A DNA stretch of 64,000 nucleotides from a virus. The DNA is taken from positions 41,833-105,832 of the IMG/VR virus record IMGVR_UViG_3300010371_000030; one strand, written 5' to 3'. Position numbers and translations under genes: made by a program. A model generated the notes under the pieces. It saw nothing but the letters and a program-made list of their open reading frames with translations, was not told the origin of the DNA and did not search any database. Shown piece by piece: positions 50,989 to 59,403 of the stretch. Every line of letters begins with the position of its first letter. The first letter of the stretch is position 1.

Positions 50989-51852
50989 CTAGCGTCGATG
51001 TAATAAAGGCTCGGAGCGACGCTTGCGATGGAACTCACGCTTGATATGGTGACGTTTCCACGGACGACGCGAGGCAGGGCTGCCCGGGCGAGGCGGCACA
51101 CTAGGACGTCGCCACTTGGCGCGCTCCTCATTCCGAAGCAAGACGAGGTAGCCAAAGTGGAAGTCATCGAACGTCGCATCCATCTCGGTCGCCATCGACA
51201 TCAGCGCTTCGCGCGTCATCGTCGACAGATCCAGCGTCGCCGCCTTGGCCGCCTCCGCCAATCGTAGAAGCATCCTGTCAATCTCTTCCTTGAGATTGTC
51301 GGGCATGCCAATGTCGTGGAGCGCCTTGGCCCACTCATGAATCCATCCAGGCACAGGCATGCCGTACCTATCCAGCTTGCCTACTTCGATGTCACGAGCG
51401 AGCTTGGCATAGGCTTCGGTGATCTCCTTGGAAAGCTCGCTCGTGGTAGTGTATCCACCCGAGTGGATGGCGCCTCGGAGTGCTTCCGTGCGGCCTGAGC
51501 GACGGCTGCCTACACTAACGCTGATAGGCGCCGCATCCCTGATCTTCGCCAGCGTCTCGTCATCGATGTCGAATCTATCCACGATGACGAACGTTCCAGG
51601 GCGTTCGCCCTTGCGTACCATCACAGCCACGGACTTGTCGCTGCTACCAGGCTTGGCGAGATCCACCGCAATCGCGTCCACGGCGCCTTCGGGCCAAACC
51701 ATCCCGTCCCTGGCAACGCGCGCCTTCAGCAACTCTTCCTGCCACGGAAGGAACTGCGGCAGAACGTCGGCCGGAGCCGGGCGCCGCTCGGGCTCCTCGG
51801 CCGCTCCCGGCAAGCCCTCCGATGCCGCCGCTCTGAGCGCTTCCAGCTTCAT
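50989..51852 (-). CDS. Hypothetical protein with basic tail
   Basis: A 287-residue protein. A beta-rich part (DAIAVDLAKPGSSDKSVAVM, GTFVIVDRFDIDDETLAKIR) precedes a helical region and a strongly basic end (RHHIKREFHRKRRSE) likely to bind nucleic acid. Its start overlaps the upstream stop by 4 bases. No family recognised. Confidence 0.55.
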   Translation of the reverse strand: MKLEALRAAASEGLPGAAEEPERRPAPADVLPQFLPWQEELLKARVARDGMVWPEGAVDAIAVDLAKPGSSDKSVAVMVRKGERPGTFVIVDRFDIDDETLAKIRDAAPISVSVGSRRSGRTEALRGAIHSGGYTTTSELSKEITEAYAKLARDIEVGKLDRYGMPVPGWIHEWAKALHDIGMPDNLKEEIDRMLLRLAEAAKAATLDLSTMTREALMSMATEMDATFDDFHFGYLVLLRNEERAKWRRPSVPPRPGSPASRRPWKRHHIKREFHRKRRSEPLLHRR

Positions 51853-52259
51853 CGCTTCCTGCCCGCTCCCGCCAAACGGAAGCCTGACGCCGGTCCGCTC
51901 GCTTCGTCGTCGGGAGCGGGCGTTGGCCGCGTTGGCGCCGTCGCCGCCCACGCCATCGCTTGCCGTACGTTCTCTGCGGCTCCAAGGAAGATGGAGAACA
52001 GGTAGTGCTGATCGCCCGCTCCGGAGCGACGGGAACACGGAGCGACCAGAATCGCGTCGTGCTGGTACTGGTACCAGCCAGGCCCTTTGAAGACAAACGG
52101 TCGCCCGTCTGGATGCAGCGTTTCCTGGGCGTGCGCGATGGTCATCTCTGCCGCCGCGTGCGCCTCCACCAGGAGCGCGGCGACGTCCACGACGATGCGC
52201 CCGCCGTCGGGCCCGTCGATGGTAGCGTCTTGCCACTCGTTGTCACGTTCGTGTGCCAT
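51849..52259 (-). CDS. KGPGWY-domain protein (short paralogue)
   Basis: A 136-residue protein whose centre (FKGPGWYQYQHDAILVAP) matches a segment of the 639-residue XRE-containing protein (YKGPGWYPHPDYLLLVLP). Both follow a 'T.A.A' helix, so they share a domain. It has a Pro/Thr-rich tail. Function unknown. Confidence 0.6.
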   Translation of the reverse strand: MAHERDNEWQDATIDGPDGGRIVVDVAALLVEAHAAAEMTIAHAQETLHPDGRPFVFKGPGWYQYQHDAILVAPCSRRSGAGDQHYLFSIFLGAAENVRQAMAWAATAPTRPTPAPDDEASGPASGFRLAGAGRKR

Positions 52260-52275
52260 GGCGTCGTGAAGCGAG

Positions 52276-52602
52276 CTAGCGGCCGGGCGGAGAGCCCGCT
52301 GGCTTCGTCGGAAAGGCGGGCGCCGTGAACGACACCGAGACGTCGATGCCCGTCGTGGGGTCCAGCGGGATGGGCTCCGCTCCTCTGTCGGCGTTGAGCG
52401 TGATGTACGTCTCGCCCACGTCCGTGACGCGCGTCTGGATGGCGCCAAGCCGCCCGAAGCGCCCGTTGATCGTGATCTCGGGCTTCACCCCGAACATCCC
52501 CTGGAAGGCGCGGGACACTTGAGCGATCTGGGCCGCCGTCGGGGCGTCGAGCATGACGGCTCCGGCGAGCCTCGGGTGTTTCGTCTTCATTCGTCTAGAC
52601 AT
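52276..52602 (-). CDS. Small hypothetical protein
   Basis: A 108-residue protein (QIAQVSRAFQGMFGVKPEIT, ETYITLNADRGAEPIPLDPT), a helix followed by strands and a Pro-rich end. Alternative ATGs lie 4 and 16 codons in. No family recognised. Confidence 0.5.
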   Translation of the reverse strand: MSRRMKTKHPRLAGAVMLDAPTAAQIAQVSRAFQGMFGVKPEITINGRFGRLGAIQTRVTDVGETYITLNADRGAEPIPLDPTTGIDVSVSFTAPAFPTKPAGSPPGR

Positions 52603-52634
52603 TCCCTTCCACCCCCAATCGTTACATCAGATGT

Positions 52635-53030
52635 TTACATACGGCGCGTGGCCTTTGGAGGACATAGCGGCGATGGACGCGTGTTCGTCAGGACGGCGGA
52701 TGCTGATACATCTGAAAACCATGTTCCCGTCCGTCCGCACATCCACAATGCGCCACCTATCGCCGCCAAGAGGGTGGCGGAACACCCGCTCAAGTCGATT
52801 ACCTTGTCGGGCACCCAGCCATCGCACTTCCGAACAGTCGCCCGTTCGCCTCGGGCCATCCACACATGTACTTCGGTATCATCAGATACAAGCGTGGTGT
52901 CTTGTCGCACGAGAGCCAGCCGGTTGCCCTCTTGGTTCCGCATGTTCCACAGGAACGTTCCTGCCTTCCAAACGGCCGGAGGGGGCGGAGGCGGAGGGGC
53001 GAACCTGGACCTGAACGCATCAAGCTTCAC
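52635..53030 (-). CDS. Small hypothetical protein with proline run
   Basis: A 131-residue protein. A run of seven prolines near residue 12 separates a short head from a beta-rich domain (RLALVRQDTTLVSDDTEVHV, SATLLAAIGGALWMCGRTG). No family recognised. Confidence 0.5.
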   Translation of the reverse strand: MKLDAFRSRFAPPPPPPPAVWKAGTFLWNMRNQEGNRLALVRQDTTLVSDDTEVHVWMARGERATVRKCDGWVPDKVIDLSGCSATLLAAIGGALWMCGRTGTWFSDVSASAVLTNTRPSPLCPPKATRRM

Positions 53031-53122
53031 AGAATCACCTTCCTGGAACGGCTTGCCATCATCCTGCTTGGTTTCCGCCCACGACCACCCCGACCTATGA
53101 CGGACGGGGCGCGCGTTGGCAG

Positions 53123-53148
53123 GGGACGCCGCGCTGTCACGGCGTCCC
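53123..53148. repeat. Stem-loop after the XRE-containing gene
   Basis: GGGACGCCG and CGGCGTCCC, a perfect 9-bp stem with an 8-base loop, 3' of the 639-residue gene. No U-tract. Confidence 0.55.
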
Positions 53149-53155
53149 GCCTAGC

Positions 53156-53581
53156 TCACTTCCTGCGGCCGTCGCCCTTCGGGGCGCGCCTCGGAGGCGG
53201 AGGGGGCTTGTCGCTGCGCAGGTAGGTGCTGATCATCGCCAGCGGTTCCTGCGGAGCCACGAGCTCCCTTCCTCGCACATAGTCGTCGACGCTGAGTCCC
53301 GACCAAGCGGCGATCGCCGCGAGGCTGTCGACGTCGGGCCGCTTTCCCTGCGCCATGCGTGTGAGCGTCGACGCGCTGATCCCTGCCTCCTGGGCGAGCT
53401 GCTTCCAGTTCTTCCCCCTGGCGATGCGGACCGCGTCGAGAGCCGAGAAGAACGCATCGGCGTCGAACGCCCCCGCACGGATGGCAGGCGGCTCAGTTGC
53501 AGGCGAGGACGCCGGCGGGCGAGGGGGCGCCGAGGGATGCCCCGACCCGGTGGATTTGACTCTTGCAATTCGGTTCGCCAT
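53156..53581 (-). CDS. Possible separate XRE regulator from internal start
   Basis: A 141-residue product, MANRIARVKSTGSGHPSAPP..., with the XRE domain at ~51-106. TTGC(T/A)AGAGTCAAAT copies lie just before and just after this ATG, as an autoregulated operator might. The upstream frame is open, and no strong ribosome site is seen at this ATG. This start is therefore a hypothesis alongside the fused form. Confidence 0.35.
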   Translation of the reverse strand: MANRIARVKSTGSGHPSAPPRPPASSPATEPPAIRAGAFDADAFFSALDAVRIARGKNWKQLAQEAGISASTLTRMAQGKRPDVDSLAAIAAWSGLSVDDYVRGRELVAPQEPLAMISTYLRSDKPPPPPRRAPKGDGRRK

Positions 53582-55075
53582 GTGCAATTTGACTCTAGCA
53601 ACTGGCCGCTGCGGCAGCAAGCGCCCAGTGAGGAGGGGCGAAGCGGGGCGGTGGCGCAACGCCTCGATGTCCTCAAGCGTCGCTCGGGCCATGTCCGTCG
53701 CGACGGTCGGGTTGGCCAGCAGCCACTCCTCCAGGTGCGCGAGCATCGGGATGTCGCCGTACACGATGGTGCCGTCCGCCTTCTTGGCACGCAGCTCCTG
53801 GAGCAGGATGACCTTGTCCGACAGCGTAGCGCGCGCCTCGGCCGCCCCGGTGGCCGCGTGGAACGGGTTTGGCGTCCGAGCCGGAGCGAGACGCCACGAG
53901 CCGACCTTGGCGTGTCCCACAGTCTTGATGTCGAAGTCCAGCACGCCTGCGTCGCCCATCTTCGTCAGGAGCGCGGCCAGGACGGTGATCTGCTGGCTCC
54001 GCTCCGGGGCGAGTGTGAGCGCCCCCAGACGGTCCGCTCGTGACAGCGCCTCGTGGATCTCCGCCGCGGAGTAACGCTGTGAACCCTTCGACATCTCCGC
54101 CAACGTCACGCGGATGTTGTTACGCATCCCCTCGGTGTCGATGGACGTCTGGCGCTGGTAGCGGCGCGGTCGGATGTCGATGCTCTCCAGGACGGCGCGA
54201 CCATCCTCCACGAGAACCGTGAGCGCCTCCGTCACCAGGACGATGCCGCTGGCACCCAACGCAGCGGCGGTCTCCGCCACGAGTCCGACATCGCGGTGCC
54301 GCATACGGTCGTGGATCTGCTCGGCCGTGGCGTATCCCTCCGCGGGAAGCATCGCCAGCACGGCATCCCGGAAGCGCGCGGTGATCTCCTCGCCCTCGGG
54401 CGTCGCCGGGCGCATCTCTTCCTTCACGGAATCCAGCCCCGTCGTGTCGCGGTGGAAGTCTTCCACGTACAGCGGCCCCTCCCTGCCCATGACGTTGCCG
54501 GGAAGGTCCGTCGAGATGACCAGACGCCCGTCCCCCTTCCAGTCGTACATGACATCGAAGGCGCCATCGCTGTCGGCGGTGATGAGACGGAGGCGAGTGC
54601 CCGGCTGGATGTGGACCTCGATGGGCTTGCCGCCCTCGACATCATCGAGCGAGCGCGACGCGATGACCTCGACGGCGCGACGCTCGCCCGGCTCGTGGAA
54701 CGGAAGCGAAGCGATGTAGGCGAACGTGTCGACGGGCGACGGCCATCCGGGCGCCTCGCCGATGGGGTCGAAGGCAAAGAACCAGAACAGCTGGTCGTTG
54801 TCCTTTGCGTCCGTCCCGTGGAGGCGCGTGGTCCAAGGCACGAGCTCAACGCCAGGCCCCTCCGCCTTGTCCACCTGGATGGCCGGCAACACCAGGAGCA
54901 GGTAGTCTGGATGCGGGTACCACCCCGGCCCCTTGTACATGAAGTCCTTGTAGTTGGCCTCCGCCTGCGCGACGGTGATCCGCTCGTGGCTGTTGGGCCG
55001 GAAGATTCCCGGGTCCACGGACTTGTACCCGAGCATGGTGAAGATGGCCGGAACGATGGAGCTGTGAGGTTTCAT
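53156..55075 (-). CDS. Large multi-domain protein ending in an XRE helix-turn-helix
   Basis: A 639-residue frame. The N-terminus carries a KGPGWY domain (DFMYKGPGWYPHPDYLLLVL, ~44-63) shared with the 136-residue protein nearby. The middle is an alpha/beta region with DVEGGKPIEVHIQPGTRLRL and helical parts. At ~549-604 is a clear XRE/Cro-type domain (KQLAQEAGISASTLTRMAQG) followed by a Pro/Arg tail. GGAGATCAGCC precedes its ATG. An internal ATG at codon 499 could give a separate 141-residue regulator. Function of the large part unknown. Confidence 0.65.
   Translation of the reverse strand: MKPHSSIVPAIFTMLGYKSVDPGIFRPNSHERITVAQAEANYKDFMYKGPGWYPHPDYLLLVLPAIQVDKAEGPGVELVPWTTRLHGTDAKDNDQLFWFFAFDPIGEAPGWPSPVDTFAYIASLPFHEPGERRAVEVIASRSLDDVEGGKPIEVHIQPGTRLRLITADSDGAFDVMYDWKGDGRLVISTDLPGNVMGREGPLYVEDFHRDTTGLDSVKEEMRPATPEGEEITARFRDAVLAMLPAEGYATAEQIHDRMRHRDVGLVAETAAALGASGIVLVTEALTVLVEDGRAVLESIDIRPRRYQRQTSIDTEGMRNNIRVTLAEMSKGSQRYSAAEIHEALSRADRLGALTLAPERSQQITVLAALLTKMGDAGVLDFDIKTVGHAKVGSWRLAPARTPNPFHAATGAAEARATLSDKVILLQELRAKKADGTIVYGDIPMLAHLEEWLLANPTVATDMARATLEDIEALRHRPASPLLTGRLLPQRPVARVKLHMANRIARVKSTGSGHPSAPPRPPASSPATEPPAIRAGAFDADAFFSALDAVRIARGKNWKQLAQEAGISASTLTRMAQGKRPDVDSLAAIAAWSGLSVDDYVRGRELVAPQEPLAMISTYLRSDKPPPPPRRAPKGDGRRK
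53544..53605. promoter_or_regulatory. Operator-like direct repeats around the internal XRE start
   Basis: Two copies of GANTTGC(T/A)AGAGTCAAAT-like sequence (plus-strand ATTTGACTCTTGCAA and ATTTGACTCTAGCAA), about 30 bases apart, flank the ATG. In the fused reading they encode repeated (V/I)ARVK peptides, so a coding duplication is the alternative. Confidence 0.35.
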
Positions 55076-55171
55076 GGCTGATCTCCTCGGGCGCCTTCGG
55101 GCGCCTCTGACGCCGAATGCCGGCGAGCCCGAAGGCTGCCGGCACGCGCGCGTATGGCTGAGACGGCCCAG

Positions 55172-55564
55172 CTAGTCGTGTTCGCCTTCCTCGGCCAGCA
55201 TCGCGGCCGGTCCGTCGAGATTGGACAGGCTGACCACATTCGCCTCCACGAAGCGGTAGCCGTCGGTGGGACGCCCGATGGAGCGGTACATGAACGCGCG
55301 GCGCGGCGCGGCCATCGCCAGCAGCGTAGGAACGGGGTGGATGAGGTCGCCCCAGTTGACGGAGCCGCTGTTCGCGGCCCATCGGCTGTACAGCCGGGCG
55401 AGCCTCGTCATCTCATCCACCCCCATCGGCGCCTTGACGTCGGCCGGGAGCAGGCCGGGCACCGGGGAAGGGACGAGGATGACGCCCGTGTCGAGGTGTT
55501 CTTGGGCGTCGACCAGCCCCACGAGCTTGCCGGTGATGTCTAGAAGCTGCGCTCTCACCTTCAT
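55172..55564 (-). CDS. Hypothetical protein
   Basis: A 130-residue alpha/beta protein (AQLLDITGKLVGLVDAQEHL, PVPTLLAMAAPRRAFMYRS). A stem-loop with GCCGGC arms follows it. No family recognised. Confidence 0.5.
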   Translation of the reverse strand: MKVRAQLLDITGKLVGLVDAQEHLDTGVILVPSPVPGLLPADVKAPMGVDEMTRLARLYSRWAANSGSVNWGDLIHPVPTLLAMAAPRRAFMYRSIGRPTDGYRFVEANVVSLSNLDGPAAMLAEEGEHD

Positions 55565-55568
55565 GGCG

Positions 55569-56192
55569 TTATCTCATGTCGTGCTTGATGATGTAGTCGT
55601 AAGCATCGTCGAACAGCGCCCGGATGGGATCGGCCGCGCTCCGCCCGACGGTCGCGATGCGCGTCCAGGCGGAGTCCTTGCCCATCTCGGAGTCGATGGC
55701 AACTCCGTTGTCGATGGTGTAGAACTTGACCCGACGGTTGAGACCGACCGAGACCACGAAGCGCGCGATGGAGTGCTCCGCCTCGGGCGAGATGTTCACG
55801 TGGCCGAGGCCCACGCACATGATCGCCATCGTCCCGTGCCCCCGAACAGGCGACTGCCGAGGCTCGGACGTCGGCGCGGGCTCCGGGGTGCCGTCGAGGT
55901 CCAAGCCGTCGGAGCGCCGCATCACCTGGACGCTCCGAGAATCGCCGCGCCGGAAGCCGCCCGGTGGAAGCGTCCCAGGCGGGGTGTCCGTTCGGAGGGC
56001 CATGTACTTACGCCAGGCGATGGCCTCATCCTCCGCGCCCGGACCGCCGTGGGGGCCGGACACGCCGGTGCCCTTGTAGTGGTATCCGTGCGCCTCGCTG
56101 GGCTTCTTGGTCCACTCGCCACGAGGGTGCTTCAGATACCACTGCTGGATCTTGATGATCCACTGGTTCCCACGCTGTCTCTCGGTCGCCAT
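55569..56192 (-). CDS. Hypothetical protein
   Basis: A 207-residue protein. A basic helical start (MATERQRGNQWIIKIQQWYL), a Gly-rich KGTGVSGPHGGPG loop and a C-terminal alpha/beta segment (FVVSVGLNRRVKFYTIDNGV). The ATG overlaps the previous TGA (TGATG). No family recognised. Confidence 0.55.
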   Translation of the reverse strand: MATERQRGNQWIIKIQQWYLKHPRGEWTKKPSEAHGYHYKGTGVSGPHGGPGAEDEAIAWRKYMALRTDTPPGTLPPGGFRRGDSRSVQVMRRSDGLDLDGTPEPAPTSEPRQSPVRGHGTMAIMCVGLGHVNISPEAEHSIARFVVSVGLNRRVKFYTIDNGVAIDSEMGKDSAWTRIATVGRSAADPIRALFDDAYDYIIKHDMR

Positions 56193-56326
56193 CAGCGCGC
56201 CTCCATCTTGGAACGAACGACATCCGCCAACTTGGCCTTGGCGTGGGCGTACATCGAAACGAAGTAGCAGAGCCGGCAGAAGCACACCAGGGCGGCGAGC
56301 TTTGCCAGGCAGTAGACCGTCTCCAT
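56192..56326 (-). CDS. 44-residue Cys-rich small protein
   Basis: METVYCLAKLAALVCFCRLC... with a hydrophobic helix and a basic end (KAKLADVVRSKMEAR). The start overlaps the upstream TGA by one base, and its stop overlaps the next ATG. The string of stop-start overlaps argues that it is translated. Possible membrane peptide. Confidence 0.5.
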   Translation of the reverse strand: METVYCLAKLAALVCFCRLCYFVSMYAHAKAKLADVVRSKMEAR

Positions 56327-56793
56327 CAGCCGTTCTCCCGGCCGGGCGTCTCCAGGACGCTCGGCACGGTCCCGGGCGTGTAGCCGAAGGTGGACGCTGC
56401 GGGCTTCCTCCGCTGGTACGCCGGCCGCTTGGCCAGCGGGATGGTGCCCTTGTCGGCGTACGCGCGGATGGCGGCATCCCGCGTCGCCTCGGTCCGCTTC
56501 TTGAGGAGGGCCGTCACCGCCTCCACCGGCACCGAGCGCGCGCCCTTCCGGCCGTAACCCGTCCCGCACCGGGCGAGCCTTCGGCGCAGGCACCTCGGGC
56601 TCGCCTCCATGTTCGGGATGACGCCCTGGTGGAAGGCCTGGCGCGTCGTCGCCCACCGGCAGCTGACGCCGTCGGCCAGCGCGAAGGGCGCCTGGTGGAT
56701 CTCCTGGGTGATGTCCGTGAGGGAGCGGAAGGGCTCGTGGCGGTTGGCGAGGAGCATACGAGGCAGGGAATCGATGTCGCGGTCCTGGTTCAT
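56326..56793 (-). CDS. Hypothetical basic protein
   Basis: A 155-residue protein (MLLANRHEPFRSLTDITQEI, SVPVEAVTALLKKRTEATRD) with helices and a basic loop-rich end. The start is the first ATG with a following open frame and a 103-base leader. No family recognised. Confidence 0.5.
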   Translation of the reverse strand: MNQDRDIDSLPRMLLANRHEPFRSLTDITQEIHQAPFALADGVSCRWATTRQAFHQGVIPNMEASPRCLRRRLARCGTGYGRKGARSVPVEAVTALLKKRTEATRDAAIRAYADKGTIPLAKRPAYQRRKPAASTFGYTPGTVPSVLETPGRENG

Positions 56794-56896
56794 GGCAGTT
56801 CTCCTTGTCGGTTCTTGTCGCAGTCGGCGCTCGCCCCGGATAGGCTCCGAGGCGCGCGGCGGCTGGGGAGCGTTTCGAGCGCGCTCCCGTCGCCCG

Positions 56897-57160
56897 CTAG
56901 CCCTCGCCTCCGCCTTCGGTGATACGGAGCCACGAGACGATGGCGCGGTGTTCGACGCTCGCCCGATCGATGGAGCCCGCGGCGCAGGCGCCGTAGATGA
57001 TGACGTTGGGGTACACGACCTCACCATCGTGGATGTCGTAGATGTTCGCAGGGACGTCCGGATTGTCGACCAACTCGGGCGGGTCCGTGTGGTCGCCGCG
57101 GAGGCGCATCACCTTCCCGTCGGACACGTGGAGCACATACTTGAAGCCGTGGTTGCTCAC
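56897..57160 (-). CDS. Hypothetical protein
   Basis: An 87-residue beta-rich protein (NHGFKYVLHVSDGKVMRLRG, DIHDGEVVYPNVIIYGACAA). GTG overlapping the previous TGA (GTGA) is taken as start. No family recognised. Confidence 0.5.
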   Translation of the reverse strand: MSNHGFKYVLHVSDGKVMRLRGDHTDPPELVDNPDVPANIYDIHDGEVVYPNVIIYGACAAGSIDRASVEHRAIVSWLRITEGGGEG

Positions 57161-58152
57161 TTGGACGCTCCCTTTGCGGCGAGGGCGCGACGCTCGTTGG
57201 CGAGGCGGAGCCACGGCCGCTTGCCGTAGTTGTCAGTCTTGGGCGCTTCGGGTGCCTTCTTGGTGGAAGCGAGCGTGGCTGCGTTTTCCGCGGCCATAGC
57301 GCCCTGGATTACCTCGCCCGCGTACGCCGGAGCGTTCTTGGCCACCTTCGGCTCCAGCACCTTGTGGATCTTGGTGGCCCGAACGCCATACACCACCTGC
57401 CCGGTGCTACGGCGGATGTCGTACTTGGGCGGAAGCTGCCGAGCGTCCGTGGGCCGGGCGGGCGTTTCGTGGCGCTCGATGATGGTCCCGTCGAGGAAGC
57501 CGCTGTTGGAGTTGTTCCAATACTGGACGCGCGTGCCAGGGGTGAGCTGGTCGAAGTCCTTGCCCGGAGGTGTGCCGATGGCCGGCCCGATGGGCGGAGG
57601 CTCGGGCGTAGCGACGGGCGCGGGCTTCGCGCGGTCCCAGGCCTCGTTGATGAGACGGACCACCTTCGCGGGCGTCTTGGCCATCGGGAGCGGCTGGTTG
57701 CCAGGAACGGTCGACCAGTAGAAGCCGCCCACCCGCTCGTCCCGAAAGCCGAAGATGTGGATGCCGCTGCCGCCGTCGTTGGAGCCGTGGACCTTGTAGT
57801 GGGCGTCCGTGAGCGCCGTCCGTACGGCGTCGCGCTGGGGCTGGTCCGCGGCGGCCGGGATGCCCCGGGGCGCCTCCGCCTTGGGAGCGGACGGCGGAGC
57901 CGGAGGCGGGGCGACGGGAGCGGGCGGAGGCTCGGGCGCCTTCGTGGCGGGTGCTTCCGTGGCGACGTTGTCGATGAGCGTGGTGAGCTTGACATAATCG
58001 CCCACGCGCGAGAGGCGCACGAGCGTCCCCTGGAAGCCCAGAACCTTGTATTGGTCGCCCGCCTTGTGGTTGACGCCGCTCGTGGCGGCGCCCGTGCGAA
58101 GGTCAACCTTGAGCCACACCTTGTCGTTCCGCTTCATCGTCTCGATGTCCAT
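57157..58152 (-). CDS. SH3-like/Ala-Pro linker protein, probably leaderless
   Basis: A 331-residue protein. Its first ~70 residues look like an SH3-like barrel (DKVWLKVDLRTGAATSGVNH). Then an Ala/Pro linker, a middle alpha/beta domain (TDAHYKVHGSNDGGSGIHIF), a second SH3-like part (LTPGTRVQYWNNSNSGFLDG) and a helical C-terminus. ATG lies exactly 7 bases after a TAGCTT hexamer of promoter module F. No family recognised. Confidence 0.55.
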   Translation of the reverse strand: MDIETMKRNDKVWLKVDLRTGAATSGVNHKAGDQYKVLGFQGTLVRLSRVGDYVKLTTLIDNVATEAPATKAPEPPPAPVAPPPAPPSAPKAEAPRGIPAAADQPQRDAVRTALTDAHYKVHGSNDGGSGIHIFGFRDERVGGFYWSTVPGNQPLPMAKTPAKVVRLINEAWDRAKPAPVATPEPPPIGPAIGTPPGKDFDQLTPGTRVQYWNNSNSGFLDGTIIERHETPARPTDARQLPPKYDIRRSTGQVVYGVRATKIHKVLEPKVAKNAPAYAGEVIQGAMAAENAATLASTKKAPEAPKTDNYGKRPWLRLANERRALAAKGASK

Positions 58153-58154
58153 GT

Positions 58155-58226
58155 TCCCGAAGCTAACGCCTTCCCATCCACCCGTCGAGAAAAAAGCGAC
58201 CAGCCATCCGTTTTTTCTTCTGAGAT
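58155..58226 (-). promoter_or_regulatory. Promoter module F
   Basis: On the minus strand: ACGGATGGCTGGTCGCTTTTTT, then CTCGACG, a spacer and TAGCTT at 58165-58160, 7 bases before the ATG. A TCGACG -35 with 17-base spacing is plausible. Shares the GGATGG-CTGGTCGCTTTTT block with modules A and B. Confidence 0.5.
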
Positions 58227-58531
58227 GGAAGCGCTCGGGCGGCCTGGCCCGCCGTCCGAGGCGCGTTACAACCCGCCGTGGTGCCACGCTGACACAGGGT
58301 GCCACCGTCCTGCAACCGAGCCCACCTGCCCAGGCCGGAGTCCATCAGGCGTGACAATCGTTGTGCCTGCTGACACAGCATCGGGCGACACAGCCTACCT
58401 GGCACGAGCGCTTCGCCGCCGTTCGCCGGGCGAGCGTTCCGGCGGCAGGTAGGAGGATGGGCGTGGAGGTAGGATAGCGCGACGCGTCGGCGCTTGATAA
58501 CAGGCGCCAAGGTAGGAGCCCGAAACGACAC

Positions 58532-58562
58532 GAGGCGCCTCCGGCCGGAGCCGGGGCGCCTC
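58532..58562 (-). terminator. Probable terminator after the 170-residue gene
   Basis: GAGGCGCC/GGCGCCTC stem (8 bp) with an internal GGCCGG palindrome, followed on the minus strand by GTGTCGTTTC, a weak U-run. Confidence 0.45.
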
Positions 58563-58586
58563 GGAGGGCGGAGCGAGCCGAGCGAG

Positions 58587-59099
58587 CTAGGGGTTGGGGT
58601 CCCAGCCCGCCTTCGCCTCCGCTTCCTCCACCTCCGCAGCCAGGGCGGCGCGGGCGTTGATCTCTTCCACCAGCGCGTCGAGGGCGGGCTTGGCTTTCGC
58701 GGGAACGTCGATGAGGACATAGCCAGGCATCGCGGGCTCCTCGGACGTCGCGGGCAGGATCTCCATCTTCGACACAGCTTCCATCATCCCGGTGTCCGTG
58801 TCATCCGCATCGCGCGCCGTCTGCTCCATGTTTTCCTGGAGATTCGCGGCCATCTCCGGGACGAGGGAAAGCAGCTCCGTCCAGCGCGCCCACACGGCGG
58901 GCAGCTTCCGCGTGAGGCCGAACTTCGCCACGCCGTTGAGGCTCCACCACAAATCGTGGGCGGACTGGTCCTGGAAGCGACGGGCAACGGGCCCGTCCGC
59001 CCGGCCATCGTAGAACGCGAGAATGATGGAGCCGTCCTTGTCCGTCGCGCTGCTGTACTCGCCGCGCCCGATCGTGGTCTTGGTGGTCGTCATTACCAT
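58587..59099 (-). CDS. Hypothetical protein with acidic tail
   Basis: A 170-residue protein (SIILAFYDGRADGPVARRFQ, LSLVPEMAANLQENMEQTAR) ending in an Ala/Glu helix (AALAAEVEEAEAKAGWDPNP). No family recognised. Confidence 0.55.
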   Translation of the reverse strand: MVMTTTKTTIGRGEYSSATDKDGSIILAFYDGRADGPVARRFQDQSAHDLWWSLNGVAKFGLTRKLPAVWARWTELLSLVPEMAANLQENMEQTARDADDTDTGMMEAVSKMEILPATSEEPAMPGYVLIDVPAKAKPALDALVEEINARAALAAEVEEAEAKAGWDPNP

Positions 59100-59188
59100 C
59101 TCTCCTGTTAGAACCTTGGAACCTTCTGACGGCGCGTGCCAGCTCGCCCTTTCGGGCGGCCGGCTCGGAGGCTCGGGAGCGTCGTGTG

Positions 59189-59362
59189 TCAGGCGGGGAT
59201 GTCGACGTCAGCCATCTCATCGGAGAGCTCACGAGCCCAGGCGGCGAGGATGGCGGCATCGATGGGGCCGATCCAGCCATCGCTACGGCGGCGGCTGGCC
59301 TCCTCACGAAGGGCGCGGAGGGCATTGAGGTCGTCGCAAACGATGTCGATGTGGCGGGCCAT
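59189..59362 (-). CDS. Small hypothetical protein (module B gene)
   Basis: A 57-residue protein (MARHIDIVCDDLNALRALRE...) with helices. GGAAAGGA lies 12 bases upstream. It is driven by promoter module B about 40 bases upstream. No family recognised. Confidence 0.55.
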   Translation of the reverse strand: MARHIDIVCDDLNALRALREEASRRRSDGWIGPIDAAILAAWARELSDEMADVDIPA

Positions 59363-59403
59363 CGGGGCGTCCTTTCCGGCGCTCTCTTGCGCCGTCGAGG
59401 GAG

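Larger units (their letters stand above)
58153..58586 (-). other. Gene-free control region with promoter module and repeat blocks
   Basis: Holds promoter module F next to the gene. GCCACCGTCCTGCA, CCATCAGGCGTGACAATCG and GAGGTAGGATAGCGCG follow in the same order as near 63.75-63.91 kb. The stem at 58532-58562 (GAGGCGCC/GGCGCCTC) at the far end is the 3' end of the 170-residue gene. Nothing else coding is supported. Confidence 0.6.
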
